From assembly GCA_040878225.1 (NCBI GenBank), contig JBBDMR010000041.1, positions 1 through 31,003 on the forward strand: DNA of 31,003 nt, written 5' to 3'. A program made the translations under genes and the position numbers. Below are positions 7,798 to 15,703 of this stretch, piece after piece. This DNA comes from MA-ANB-1 sp040878225. GTDB lineage: Bacteria > Actinomycetota > Acidimicrobiia > Spongiisociales > ZC4RG35. The notes under the pieces were generated by a model. That model was not told the origin of the DNA. It was given only the letters and a program-made list of their open reading frames with translations, and ran no database searches. Numbering within the stretch: position 1 is the first letter of the stretch; each line of letters starts with the position of its first letter.

Positions 7798-8643
7798 GGA
7801 TGTCCTGAACCCTCCTGCTGCGGCGGCGAGGCGTCGATTTGAGGTCCCGGTCCTCGTGGCTGCGCTTTTGGTGGTGCCGGTCATCTTCATCGAGGAACAG
7901 GCGACCAGCCAGGCATGGCTGAACATCGCAGCAGGCGTCAACTGGCTGATTTGGGCAGCGTTCACCACCGAGTACCTAGTAGTCGTGACCTTGGCAGATC
8001 GCCGGTTGGCCTACACCCGAAAGGCTTGGCTCGACGTGTTCATCATCGTCGCCTCCTTCCCTCTGCTCCCCGGACTCTTGGCAACCACTCGACTGTTCCG
8101 GCTGTTACGGCTGGGGAGAGTCCTCCGCCTGCTCCGACTGTTCCGCTTGGCGGCGGTCATCACTCGTGGTGCATCAGCCACGCGGGCAGTCTTCAAAAAG
8201 CGGGGACTGGGCTACATCGTCACCCTGACACTGCTGATCACACTCGGGATCGGCGGAGTCTTCGCAATTCTCGAAGACTCGCCTCTCGGTGACGGACTGT
8301 GGTGGGCAATCGTCACCATGACCACAGTGGGGTACGGCGACATGTTCCCGAAACGCCCGCTGGACGGATGGCAGCGGCGGTCCTGATGCTCATTGGAATT
8401 GGCTTCTTGGCGCTAATCACCGCTGCCGTGGCGGCACACTTTGTCGAGAGCGATGGAGAAGAAGGAGAGTCTGAACTGGTGGCTGAGATGTCCCGACTCC
8501 ACGCCCGTCTCGACACAATCGAGGACCTGCTCTCGGAACGTGCAGCAACACCACCTGACGGGTCCAGCACCGCCCGTGGCAATCTCCCTGGTCCAACGCT
8601 CAATGTGCAAAGCGTAAGGTTGTCCGAGGAGAAAGAAGATTGA
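7772..8643 (+). pseudogene. Voltage-gated-type potassium channel, one-base frameshift
   Basis: The product is a six-helix potassium channel: S1 (VLVAALLVVPVIFIEE), S2 (WLIWAAFTTEYLVVV), S3 (WLDVFIIVASFPLLPG), an Arg-rich S4 (RLFRLLRLGRVLRLLRLFR), S5, the selectivity filter TTVGYGD and S6 (VLMLIGIGFLALITAAVAAHFVE). A C-terminal coiled coil (VAEMSRLHARLDTIEDLLSE) follows. The frame breaks just after the filter: codons to about 8350 are in frame 2, while S6 onward reads in frame 1. One extra A in the AAA run at 8351-8353 restores FPKTPAGRMAAAVL. GTG 7772 (VERIHLAIEDVL) is a conservative start; TTG or GTG codons at 7652-7700 are alternatives. The gene is either broken or affected by a read error. 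It lies between the element and the tRNA. Confidence 0.8.
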
Positions 8644-8681
8644 AACCTAAATTCGGAGGTCCTTCTTCGGTCATCGTGAGA

Positions 8682-8749
8682 TGACCAATTCGTGACCAAT
8701 TCGTGACCAATTCAAACCGAAAACGACCGAAAATGACCCAAAAAATGAC
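8682..8749 (+). repeat. Helically phased TGACC repeats next to the tRNA gene
   Basis: TGACCAATTCG is repeated in tandem at 8682, 8693 and 8704 (11-bp units, the last incomplete). A second series with A-tracts follows: CCGAAAACGA at 8718, CCGAAAATGA at 8728 and CCCAAAAAATGA at 8738. TGACC or CGACC therefore recurs every 10-12 bp. Phased A-tracts suggest bent DNA. Short direct repeats beside the 3' end of a tRNA often are arm-type sites for a tyrosine integrase, which is the favoured reading. Confidence 0.55.
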
Positions 8750-8753
8750 CTAT

Positions 8754-8762
8754 TTATCCACA
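8754..8762 (+). other. Perfect DnaA-box sequence
   Basis: TTATCCACA at 8754-8762 equals the bacterial DnaA-box consensus. It follows immediately on the phased AT-rich repeats, which makes a replication or integration control site thinkable. A single perfect 9-mer in 31 kb has an appreciable chance probability (roughly one in four counting both strands), and no further close copies were seen. Confidence 0.4.
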
Positions 8763-8786
8763 GGCTCACAACCCCGCCAAACAAGC

Positions 8787-8814
8787 GAAATCCCCTGCTA
8801 CTGCAAGGGATTTC
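8787..8814 (-). terminator. Hairpin just behind tRNA-Ala
   Basis: GAAATCCC (8787-8794) pairs perfectly with GGGATTTC (8807-8814), and the loop holds an inner TGC/GCA pairing around TACT. The hairpin lies six bases past the 3' end of the minus-strand tRNA gene and is followed on that strand by GCTTGTTTGG, a weak T-rich tract. It may end tRNA transcription. AAATCCCCT within it also resembles the tRNA T-arm, so an attachment-site role is possible. Confidence 0.5.
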
Positions 8815-8819
8815 TAGGG

Positions 8820-8893
8820 TGGAGCTGAGGGGATTTGAACCCCTGACCCCTTGACTGCCAGTCAAGTGCTCTGCCGAGCTGAGCTACAGCCCC
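8820..8893 (-). tRNA. tRNA-Ala (anticodon GGC)
   Basis: Read on the minus strand, the gene runs from GGGGCTG to CAGCTCC plus discriminator A, and these ends pair as the acceptor stem with one G-U. The D-arm is TAGCTCAGCTCGGCAGAGCA. The anticodon arm is CTTGA-CTGGCAG-TCAAG with anticodon GGC, reading GCC codons for Ala. The T-arm is GGGGTTCAAATCCCC. CCA is not encoded. The 3' end faces the mobile-element side, as expected for an integration target. Confidence 0.95.
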
Positions 8894-8909
8894 ATATGTG
8901 GGAACGAGC

Positions 8910-8915
8910 ATTTTA
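8910..8915 (-). promoter_or_regulatory. Probable -10 box of the tRNA-Ala promoter
   Basis: On the minus strand TAAAAT lies 16 bases before the first base of the tRNA and is preceded by TGG. The distance suits a -10 element for the tRNA. No good -35 hexamer is visible at the usual spacing. Confidence 0.45.
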
Positions 8916-8961
8916 CCACCTCGGACAGTTGCGAATAGGCCCGTGTTCATTGACCTAATCA

Positions 8962-9014
8962 TGTGGCATGGCTTTGTGGCATGGGCGAAGCCCGCCGTGG
9001 CACCGCTGTGGCAT
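8962..9014 (+). repeat. Cluster of TGTGGCAT repeats
   Basis: TGTGGCAT occurs at 8962-8969, 8975-8982 and 9007-9014, and GTGGCA also at 8997-9002. The cluster lies upstream of both the tRNA (minus) and the lipoprotein gene (plus). It may be a set of binding sites or a local duplication; nothing shows its function. The remaining intergenic sequence from 8894 to 9129 shows nothing else clear. Confidence 0.35.
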
Positions 9015-9129
9015 TGAGAAGGAATGGAGATTGTCGATCTCGACCTGCGTCACAGACGGTAAGGCCCAAATGCTCTTGTGTCTCGTGGACTCATGCTCGG
9101 ATAATTCGCGCACAATCTGGAGGTTGGGC

Positions 9130-10017
9130 ATGCGTAGACTAATGGTTCTGACATTGGTGTTGGCGGGTCTATTGGCCGGAGCTTGTGGTAGGCCGGTCGT
9201 TGTACAAGTCGATGACAGTGTTGACTATGAGGCCTTGGTGCCTTCGGTCGACCAATTCGCGGTAGACGGCGCTCGTGACATCCCGGGAGGCTTCGCAGCG
9301 CTCCGCGAAGCTGGATTCAACCAGGTCGAACTCGTTTTCGAAGGAGACCAGGTGACGTTTCGCCTCGACGGGAAAGACGTGGTGACGAGGCGCGTGGTGG
9401 ATCGTGTCGTGGTGCGTGACAGCGAAGGGTCTGGGCCGTTCAAGGCAGAAAAGGAAGTCCTCGTTCTCGGCGAGGACACGCTGGTGCTCGGCGGGCTCTC
9501 GATCGACGAGCCGGTGATCTGGCCTGGCAGTTACTATGAAAACGCCGTAATCACGATCAAGCCGTGGGACTCCGAGGAAGCGGGACCTGCGGTGTCATGT
9601 CGTGGCGACGAGGAGTGTCTGTTGCTGTCGGCTGGCTTTGACCCCAACGGCCGCTACGAAGATGCCAACAATCCCGATTTGAACGAGAACCCAGTCGCGT
9701 CGATCGAGGTTTCAGACGAAATCATCGAGTTCACGCTCGACACGGGCCAGCAGTTCCAGATCAGCAGACATGACGGGTCTCTCACCCGGGCATGCGGCCT
9801 GTCACAGACAGGGGTGTGGGATGTTCCCACCGAGGTCGACCTCGAAATGGAAGACCCGGTTCTGGTCCACACGGTTTGTCCCACCGCACCGGGAGGCTCC
9901 ATCCAACTCGTCATTCTCCAGCGTGGCGACATACCAGTGCTCGCACGGCTGGGCCCCGAATATGATGGAGAATGGTGTTCAGCAGGCCCGGACTGCTTGG
10001 TGTTTGCCCCCGGATAA
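9130..10017 (+). CDS. Putative lipoprotein
   Basis: ATG 9130 is preceded by GGAGG six bases away and gives the lipoprotein signal MRRLMVLTLVLAGLLAGAC with Cys19 in the lipobox. The upstream in-frame start at 8968 lacks such a site and is rejected. The mature part (about 277 residues) is beta-rich and acidic, with four to six Cys in the second half that may form disulphides (CRGDEECLL, CSAGPDC near the end). The protein should be displayed outside the membrane. I do not recognise the family. Confidence 0.75.
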   Translation: MRRLMVLTLVLAGLLAGACGRPVVVQVDDSVDYEALVPSVDQFAVDGARDIPGGFAALREAGFNQVELVFEGDQVTFRLDGKDVVTRRVVDRVVVRDSEGSGPFKAEKEVLVLGEDTLVLGGLSIDEPVIWPGSYYENAVITIKPWDSEEAGPAVSCRGDEECLLLSAGFDPNGRYEDANNPDLNENPVASIEVSDEIIEFTLDTGQQFQISRHDGSLTRACGLSQTGVWDVPTEVDLEMEDPVLVHTVCPTAPGGSIQLVILQRGDIPVLARLGPEYDGEWCSAGPDCLVFAPG

Positions 10018-10093
10018 ACGCGAGTGCTCCGCCACGCAGCGGCGACGTGGCGAGCCTGCAAGATGTCCACCAGACTCCGGTAACCTTCGGCAC

Positions 10094-10387
10094 ATGGGAA
10101 ACAAAAAAGCCAAGAAGAAGAGGCGCCTCAGTCTTATTAACCTCTGGAGGCTCGCCCTGGCGATCATCGGCATCGTTGCCGTCGCGCAGGAGTTGGCAAA
10201 GCCTGCAGAGGAGAGGATGTGGCATGGCAAGGTCGCCGACTGCGTCCCCTACGACTTCCGCATGCCAACCGCCGAGCGTTTCAAAAACGCTTATTGGAAT
10301 CCGGACGGGCCGCTGCTCTCCAGCAAGGCTTGGGGTGTCGGATGGGCCTTCAACTTCGGCGGGCTTAAGAAAATGGCAGGCAACTGA
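10094..10387 (+). CDS. Small membrane protein, DUF5808-like
   Basis: The frame has 97 residues: a Lys/Arg-rich start (MGNKKAKKKRRL), one membrane helix (about residues 15-32, LWRLALAIIGIVAVAQEL), and a C-terminal part with YDFRMPTAERFKNAYWNPDGP and GVGWAFNFGGL. The pattern FRxPTxxRxxxxxWNPDxP...GVGWxxNxG is that of the actinobacterial DUF5808 group as I recall it. Its function is not known. It would sit with the conserved part on one side of the membrane; the basic N-terminus suggests a cytoplasmic N-terminus. Confidence 0.65.
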   Translation: MGNKKAKKKRRLSLINLWRLALAIIGIVAVAQELAKPAEERMWHGKVADCVPYDFRMPTAERFKNAYWNPDGPLLSSKAWGVGWAFNFGGLKKMAGN

Positions 10388-10397
10388 GCCGACACCA

Positions 10398-10450
10398 CGA
10401 AGCCCCGGGGCCATCCGCCAGGGTCGCCACCACCAGAATGCCGGGCTTCG
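10398..10450. repeat. Inverted repeat between two genes
   Basis: CGAAGCCCCGG at 10398-10408 pairs with CCGGGCTTCG at 10441-10450 apart from one bulged C, with a loop of about 32 bases. It lies behind the DUF5808-like gene and ahead of the hydrolase gene. There is no T-tract, so a terminator role is weak. Confidence 0.35.
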
Positions 10451-10504
10451 GGCGTTTGGCGATAGCCTCCCGGTGAGGTGATTCGCCTCCGCTAGATTTC
10501 GCCG

Positions 10505-12457
10505 ATGATTTCCAGGGGCTACCCGGTCCGCATCGATCGCCGAGTGTTCGTGACGATGTCGGACGGGACCCGGATCGCTCTGACTTCATACCTGCCGGAC
10601 GCTCCCAACGATGGTCCTTTCCCCACGGTCGTCGAATCGCTTCCCTATCGAAAAGACGACGACTGCTATTCGAGAGACCATTCCACGTACACATACCTTG
10701 GCTCCCGGGGATTCGCCGGCATCCGAATCGACGTGCGGGGCACGGGAGCCTCGAGGGGGGTGATCCATGACGAGTACCTGGCAATAGAGCAGGCGGACAA
10801 CATCGAAGTCCTCGATTGGGTCACCGCCCAGGAATGGTCGAATGGGAACGTGGGCATGTGGGGAATCTCGTGGGGCGGATTCAGCGCTCTCCAGACCGCC
10901 ATGCTCCGGCCCCCACAACTCAAGGCGATCGCAGCAATGCACGCCACCCACGACCGGTTCGCCTGCGACGTCCACTACACCGGTGGATCGCTCCATGCTG
11001 GAGAACAAGCCGACTGGCCACCGTCGATGATCACAACCAATGCGCTTCCGCCCGACCCCGACATCGTGGGCGACGGCTGGTACGAGGAGTGGCTCAATCG
11101 GCTCGAGAACACCCCGCAATGGCACGTGGAGTGGCTGCGCCACCAGCGGAGGGACGAGTATTGGATGCACGGATCGCCCGCCGCAGATTACAGCTCGATC
11201 GAGTGCCCAACACTCCTCGTCGGAGGGTGGCTCGACGGCTATATCGACGGGATCACCGCACTGGCCGAGAATTTGAGCTGCCCGACGAGAACGGTGATCG
11301 GCCCTTGGGGTCACTACCGGCCCGCCACCGGCAAGCCCGGGCCTACCTTCGACCACTTCGACCTGCTGGCCCGATGGTTCGGGCACCATCTGCGCGGCGA
11401 CGCGAACGACGTCATGGACTTGCCGGCTGTAACCGCATACATCCGCTCGGGCCCTCCCTTCGACGGCGAAGATGTTGCCGGGCACTGGAGAGCGGAGCCT
11501 GCCTGGCCGCCGCCGGGTCGGGAGGTGACATTCACCCTCGCCGGCCTCCAGCACGCACGTGTCGTCTGGGATGGACCGCAATGGGTCGGCAGCCATGCTC
11601 CGGCTTGGGATCGATCCGGGATCGCCAGCAGCGATGGCGCCGAAGATGACCAAGCCTCCCTCAGTTTCGACTCCGCCCCTCTTGAAGAGACCATGGAGAT
11701 ACTCGGCACCCCACGGGTTGAGCTTGGATTGAGCTCCAATCGAGAGGTCGGCATGGTCGCCGCCCGGCTCCTCGTGGTCTCCCCCCAAGGAGAATCCCAT
11801 CTGATCTGCAGGGGCAACCGCAATCTCGCCTTCCCCTCGGCCTTGTCGGATCCCCGGAGGCCGGAGCCCGGTGAGCCGCTATCGATCTCATTCCCATTGA
11901 TGGCGACTTCGGCGGTGCTGCCCGTGGGCTCCCGCCTCAGATTGGCACTCTCCGGAGCCGACTTTCCCGTGGTTTGGCCCCCCGGCGAGAAATTCACCCT
12001 CACAATCGACCCTGCGACCTCGATGCTGGTCATTCCCGTCGTCGACCAGGACGCAGATAAGGAGATCATCTCGATCCCCGAGCCAATCCCGGCGGAGCCA
12101 CCGGGTGTCCAGCTTCTCGACGAGGCCGATTGGTCGATCAGGCGAAACGGCGCAACCACTTTCTTCAAACGGCACATCGCGTCACGGGAGCTTCAGGCCG
12201 ACCGCGGCATGCTCACATATGGGTCGGAGCAGACATGGACAGTCAGCGTCGCCGACGACGACCCCGGGTCGACAAGAGTGGAGGCCAGATCTGTCGTCAG
12301 CCTGGAACGGGAAGGTTGGGATATCTCCGTGGTGGGGACACTCGAGATCTCGGGCCGCAGCGCTTTCGACATTGTCATCACCCTCGACGCCTTCACGGGG
12401 GGTTCGAGAGTATGGAAGCGCCGGTGGGAAGAGAGCATCCCGAGAAAGTGGGTCTGA
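10505..12457 (+). CDS. CocE/NonD-family hydrolase (X-Pro dipeptidyl-peptidase S15 type)
   Basis: This 650-residue serine hydrolase has the three-part layout of the CocE group: an alpha/beta-hydrolase core, a helical insert and a C-terminal jelly-roll domain (from about residue 330). The triad can be placed at Ser122 (GISWGG), Asp244 (GGWLDGY) and His270 (PWGH). Family members cleave amides or esters, including cocaine, glutaryl-7-ACA and X-Pro peptides, so the exact substrate cannot be read from sequence. There is no signal peptide, so it acts in the cytoplasm. It leads a plus-strand group with the Rieske and flavin oxidases and may release their substrate from an acyl or peptide form. The ATG at 10505 lacks a strong ribosome-binding site; ATG 10556 would still keep the core. 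Confidence 0.9.
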   Translation: MISRGYPVRIDRRVFVTMSDGTRIALTSYLPDAPNDGPFPTVVESLPYRKDDDCYSRDHSTYTYLGSRGFAGIRIDVRGTGASRGVIHDEYLAIEQADNIEVLDWVTAQEWSNGNVGMWGISWGGFSALQTAMLRPPQLKAIAAMHATHDRFACDVHYTGGSLHAGEQADWPPSMITTNALPPDPDIVGDGWYEEWLNRLENTPQWHVEWLRHQRRDEYWMHGSPAADYSSIECPTLLVGGWLDGYIDGITALAENLSCPTRTVIGPWGHYRPATGKPGPTFDHFDLLARWFGHHLRGDANDVMDLPAVTAYIRSGPPFDGEDVAGHWRAEPAWPPPGREVTFTLAGLQHARVVWDGPQWVGSHAPAWDRSGIASSDGAEDDQASLSFDSAPLEETMEILGTPRVELGLSSNREVGMVAARLLVVSPQGESHLICRGNRNLAFPSALSDPRRPEPGEPLSISFPLMATSAVLPVGSRLRLALSGADFPVVWPPGEKFTLTIDPATSMLVIPVVDQDADKEIISIPEPIPAEPPGVQLLDEADWSIRRNGATTFFKRHIASRELQADRGMLTYGSEQTWTVSVADDDPGSTRVEARSVVSLEREGWDISVVGTLEISGRSAFDIVITLDAFTGGSRVWKRRWEESIPRKWV

Positions 12458-12508
12458 TCAAGGTCTCGCGGAAACCGAAACCGGGAATGCACTGATTAAT
12501 CTCCACCG

Positions 12509-13609
12509 ATGGAGAAGACCCTTCCCCGGGACCGTTATGTGGCCCAGGAGTGGTATCAACGCGAGCGTGAGGCCATATTCGCCAACCAGTGGTTCTGTGT
12601 CGGGAGAGACGAGGAAGTGCCCGAAGCCGGCGATCACCTTGTGTGCGACGTCGCCGGGGACAGCATCCTCGTCACCCGCACCCGAGACGGCACCCTCGCC
12701 GCATATGCCAACCTCTGCCGTCACCGGGGAAACCAGCTCTCCTCGGCCCCGGGAAAGCCCGGTCAGGAGGAAATCGGACCATCGGGTACCTATCGGGGCG
12801 CAATCCAGTGCGGGTACCACGCATGGACCTACTCCCTCACCGGCGAGCTCAAGACGGCCCCATTTCTGGGCGAGACCGACGGGCTCCGAAAGGAGGACCT
12901 TCCCCTTCACCCGGTGGCGGTGGACACCTGGGGCGGATTCGTCTGGGTGCACCTGAATCGGGACGCTGCCGGCTCGCTCGCATCTCAGTTCCAGGAGTCG
13001 GAGACGTACCTGGCCAACTACCCGCTCACCGACCTCAGAGTGGCTCATCGGATCGTCTACCCGGTCGCCGCCAACTGGAAGGCCATAGTCGAGAACTTCA
13101 ACGAGTGCTACCACTGCGGGCCGGTGCATTTCGAGCTCAGCGACCTCGTTCCCGCTTTCAAGAAGCGAGGCGGATCGGAGCTCGATTGGGACGAGGGCAT
13201 TCCTCATCGCGATGGAGCATGGACCTTCACCGCGAGCGGGACCTCGAATCGGGAACCGTTCCCCGGTCTCAGCGAGCAGGAGCGGGAACGGCACAAGGGC
13301 CTCTTGGTCTACCCGAACCTAATGTTGAGCCTATCGGCGGACCATGTCGCCGCATTCACGCTGTGGCCGAAATCGGAGAGCACGACCATCGTGGTCTGCG
13401 ACTTTCTCTTCCACATGAGCGAGATCTCCAAGCCCGAGTTCGACCCGTCGGACGCAACAGGCTTCTGGGACATGGTCAACCATCAGGACTGGGCCGTGTG
13501 CGAAGGCGTGCAGCGCGGGATGTCATCGCGGTTCTTCACAACCGGCTTCTACGCTCCCATGGAGGATTACTCGATGGACATCCGGCGATACCTCGACGAA
13601 CTGATGTGA
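12509..13609 (+). CDS. Rieske non-heme iron oxygenase, betaine/carnitine N-demethylase type
   Basis: The 366-residue protein is the catalytic alpha subunit of a Rieske oxygenase. The [2Fe-2S] ligands are Cys70-x-His72 and Cys101-x2-His104. The mononuclear iron site is His202, His207 and Asp327 (QDW). The bridging residue is Glu199 in NECYHC, where ring-hydroxylating dioxygenases have Asp; Glu is seen in carnitine and glycine-betaine oxygenases. This points to oxidative removal of an N-methyl group from a quaternary or tertiary amine. The sarcosine oxidase-type gene that overlaps its stop would continue demethylation. No ferredoxin or reductase gene is present, so electrons must come from elsewhere. 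Substrate (glycine betaine, proline betaine or another) is unknown. Confidence 0.88.
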   Translation: MEKTLPRDRYVAQEWYQREREAIFANQWFCVGRDEEVPEAGDHLVCDVAGDSILVTRTRDGTLAAYANLCRHRGNQLSSAPGKPGQEEIGPSGTYRGAIQCGYHAWTYSLTGELKTAPFLGETDGLRKEDLPLHPVAVDTWGGFVWVHLNRDAAGSLASQFQESETYLANYPLTDLRVAHRIVYPVAANWKAIVENFNECYHCGPVHFELSDLVPAFKKRGGSELDWDEGIPHRDGAWTFTASGTSNREPFPGLSEQERERHKGLLVYPNLMLSLSADHVAAFTLWPKSESTTIVVCDFLFHMSEISKPEFDPSDATGFWDMVNHQDWAVCEGVQRGMSSRFFTTGFYAPMEDYSMDIRRYLDELM

Positions 13610-14772
13610 CCGATTACCGGTTGATAGTGATCGGGATGGGCGGCATTGGCAGCGCCGCCGCCTACCGGGCGGCCCGGCGCGCTGGCAAGGCGGTCCTCGG
13701 TATCGAGCAGTTCCCGCTCGGCCATCCCAACGGAGGTTCGGAGGACCACAGCAGGATCATCAGGCTCTCCTATCACACTCCCGGGTATGTGAGCCTGGCC
13801 CGGGCCGCCTACCGGGCATGGTCAGAGGTGGAGATGGACTCCGGTCAGCAACTGGTCATCAAAACCGGCGGGCTCGACCTCGCACCCGGGAACGCAGTCA
13901 TCGGCCTCGACTCGTACCGGGACGCGATGACCGTTGCGGGCGTCGCGTTCGAAGAACTCGACTCCACCGCAGTGATGTCACGTTGGCCGCAATGGCGTCT
14001 CGAAGATGACACAACCGCCCTCTTCCAGCCCGATGCCGGCATCGTGATGGCCTCGAAGGCGAACAGCTCCCACCGGGCGATGGCCAAGCGGTACGGCGCG
14101 CGCATCCTCGAGGCCACCATCGTCACCTCGGTCGAGGAGATCGGTGGCGAGGTGGTGGTGGAGACGACCGATGGCCGCTTCACGGCCGGCGGCCTGATCA
14201 TTGCCGCGGGAGGTTGGACCAACCAAACTCTCGCCCATCTCCAGGTGTCCTTTCCGCTCGAAGTGACCCAGGAGCAGGTCGTCTACCTGACACCGTCGGC
14301 CAACCCATCGGCCTTCGCGGCCGACCGGTTCCCGATCTGGATCTGGATGACGGTCCCCTCTTTCTACGGCTTCCCGCTGTTCGGCGAGCCTGCGGTCAAA
14401 TTGTCATGGGATCGCTGCGAAATCGTCACCGATGTGGACAACCGGAGCCACGTGCCGCGCCAGGACGTGATCGACGCGGTGACGGCCTTTGCCACCGCCC
14501 GTCTCCCCGACGCTGCAGGAGACGTCCATCTCTCGAAGACCTGTCTGTATACGCTCACGCCCGACCGCGACTTCATCGTCGATCGGGTCCCTGGAACCGA
14601 GAACGTCTATATGGCAGTCGGCGCGGGACATGCCTTCAAGTTCGCCTCACTACTCGGGAGCATCCTCGTCGAACTGGCGATCGACGGCGAGACCGAGCAG
14701 GACATCTCTCCATTCGCCGCCGACCGGGCTGCGCTCACCCATCCGGCAGCGGAGCGGAACTACCTGATCTGA
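13606..14772 (+). CDS. Monomeric sarcosine oxidase / N-methyl amino acid oxidase (MTOX family)
   Basis: GTG 13606 overlaps the Rieske stop (GTGA) and gives 388 residues. The N-terminus has the FAD-binding GMGGIG (10-15). Positions match monomeric sarcosine oxidase closely: Arg50 and Arg53 (SRIIR), Lys265 that activates oxygen, Cys313 for covalent flavin (KTCLYTLTPD), and His342 and Lys345 (GHAFK). The enzyme oxidises a secondary N-methyl amine to the primary amine, formaldehyde and hydrogen peroxide. A long upstream extension of this frame runs through the Rieske gene and is spurious. Its 3' end overlaps the converging ATPase gene by 38 bases. Sarcosine, N-methyltryptophan and related N-methyl amino acids are all possible substrates. 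Confidence 0.88.
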   Translation: MTDYRLIVIGMGGIGSAAAYRAARRAGKAVLGIEQFPLGHPNGGSEDHSRIIRLSYHTPGYVSLARAAYRAWSEVEMDSGQQLVIKTGGLDLAPGNAVIGLDSYRDAMTVAGVAFEELDSTAVMSRWPQWRLEDDTTALFQPDAGIVMASKANSSHRAMAKRYGARILEATIVTSVEEIGGEVVVETTDGRFTAGGLIIAAGGWTNQTLAHLQVSFPLEVTQEQVVYLTPSANPSAFAADRFPIWIWMTVPSFYGFPLFGEPAVKLSWDRCEIVTDVDNRSHVPRQDVIDAVTAFATARLPDAAGDVHLSKTCLYTLTPDRDFIVDRVPGTENVYMAVGAGHAFKFASLLGSILVELAIDGETEQDISPFAADRAALTHPAAERNYLI

Positions 14773-15703
14773 CTCCGACCGTTGCCCAACAGGCGGCCTC
14801 CCAACCATCGTCGACCGGCATCAGCCCGGGGTCTTCGGAGACACACCGATTGGCTGTCTCCGCAGGCACCGTCCCGGACTGGAGCAATGGGCAGCGGGGA
14901 TGGAACCTGCAGCCATTCGGGATCCGCCTCGAGTCGGGGATTTCGCCGACCAGGATCTGCTGGTCCATACGCTCGGTCTCGGGGACGACCGAGAGGAGTG
15001 CTCTGGTGTACGGATGACGGGGCGATTGCAGAATCTGCTCGGTCGAGCCTATCTCGACGATTCGGCCGAGGTACATGACTGCCACCCGATCGGCGATGTT
15101 CCAGGCCAGGCCGAGGTCGTGGGTCACCACCAGGATGGAGAGCCCGGTTTCGACGACGAGTAGGCGCATCAGAGCGAGGATCTCCCCTCTGATCGACGCG
15201 TCCAGACTCGCTACGGGCTCATCGGCGAGGAGGAGCCGGGGCTCCATGACCATTGCCCCTGCGATCACGACCCGCTGCCGCTGGCCACCGGAGATCTGAT
15301 GCGGGTACAGACCGAAGAACCGCTCGGGTGGGCGGAGGCCTGCCCGGGAGAGGGCTTCGGCGACCTTCGCCTCTTCATCGTCTCCTTCCCCTCGGATGCG
15401 GAGCCCCTCGGCCACGATCTCGTAGATCGTGTGCCTCGGGTTCAGCGCCCCCGTCGGGTCCTGGAAAACCATTTGCACACCCGACCGCCCCGGCCCGTCC
15501 CGATCGGTGGCCGCGTGGATGATCTCCCCGGAGCTCACCGGCTGGAGGCCCTGGATCGCCCGGATCAACGTCGTCTTGCCCGACCCGGACTCGCCGACGA
15601 GTGCAAGCACCTCACCTGCCAACACCTCCAAAGTCACACCGTCGACCGCCCTCGAACTGCCGAAATTGACCTCAACCTCCTCGACTGCGACGACCGGACT
15701 CAC
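14735..15703 (-). CDS. Oligopeptide-type ABC transporter ATPase (OppF/DppF-like)
   Basis: With a GTG start at 15703 the protein has 322 residues and reads MSPVVAVEEVEVNFG. This start overlaps the stop of the partner ATPase (GTGA), like other junctions in this operon; an ATG at 15715 is the alternative. Walker A is GESGSGKTT (37-45), the signature is ISGGQRQR (137-144), Walker B is LLLADEP (157-163) and the switch His is 195. The C-terminal oligopeptide domain carries GCRFHPRC. It pairs with the next ATPase to energise peptide or peptide-like uptake. It is the last gene of the minus-strand operon and ends inside the 3' end of the converging oxidase gene. Confidence 0.93.
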   Translation of the reverse strand: MSPVVAVEEVEVNFGSSRAVDGVTLEVLAGEVLALVGESGSGKTTLIRAIQGLQPVSSGEIIHAATDRDGPGRSGVQMVFQDPTGALNPRHTIYEIVAEGLRIRGEGDDEEAKVAEALSRAGLRPPERFFGLYPHQISGGQRQRVVIAGAMVMEPRLLLADEPVASLDASIRGEILALMRLLVVETGLSILVVTHDLGLAWNIADRVAVMYLGRIVEIGSTEQILQSPRHPYTRALLSVVPETERMDQQILVGEIPDSRRIPNGCRFHPRCPLLQSGTVPAETANRCVSEDPGLMPVDDGWEAACWATVGVRSGSSAPLPDG

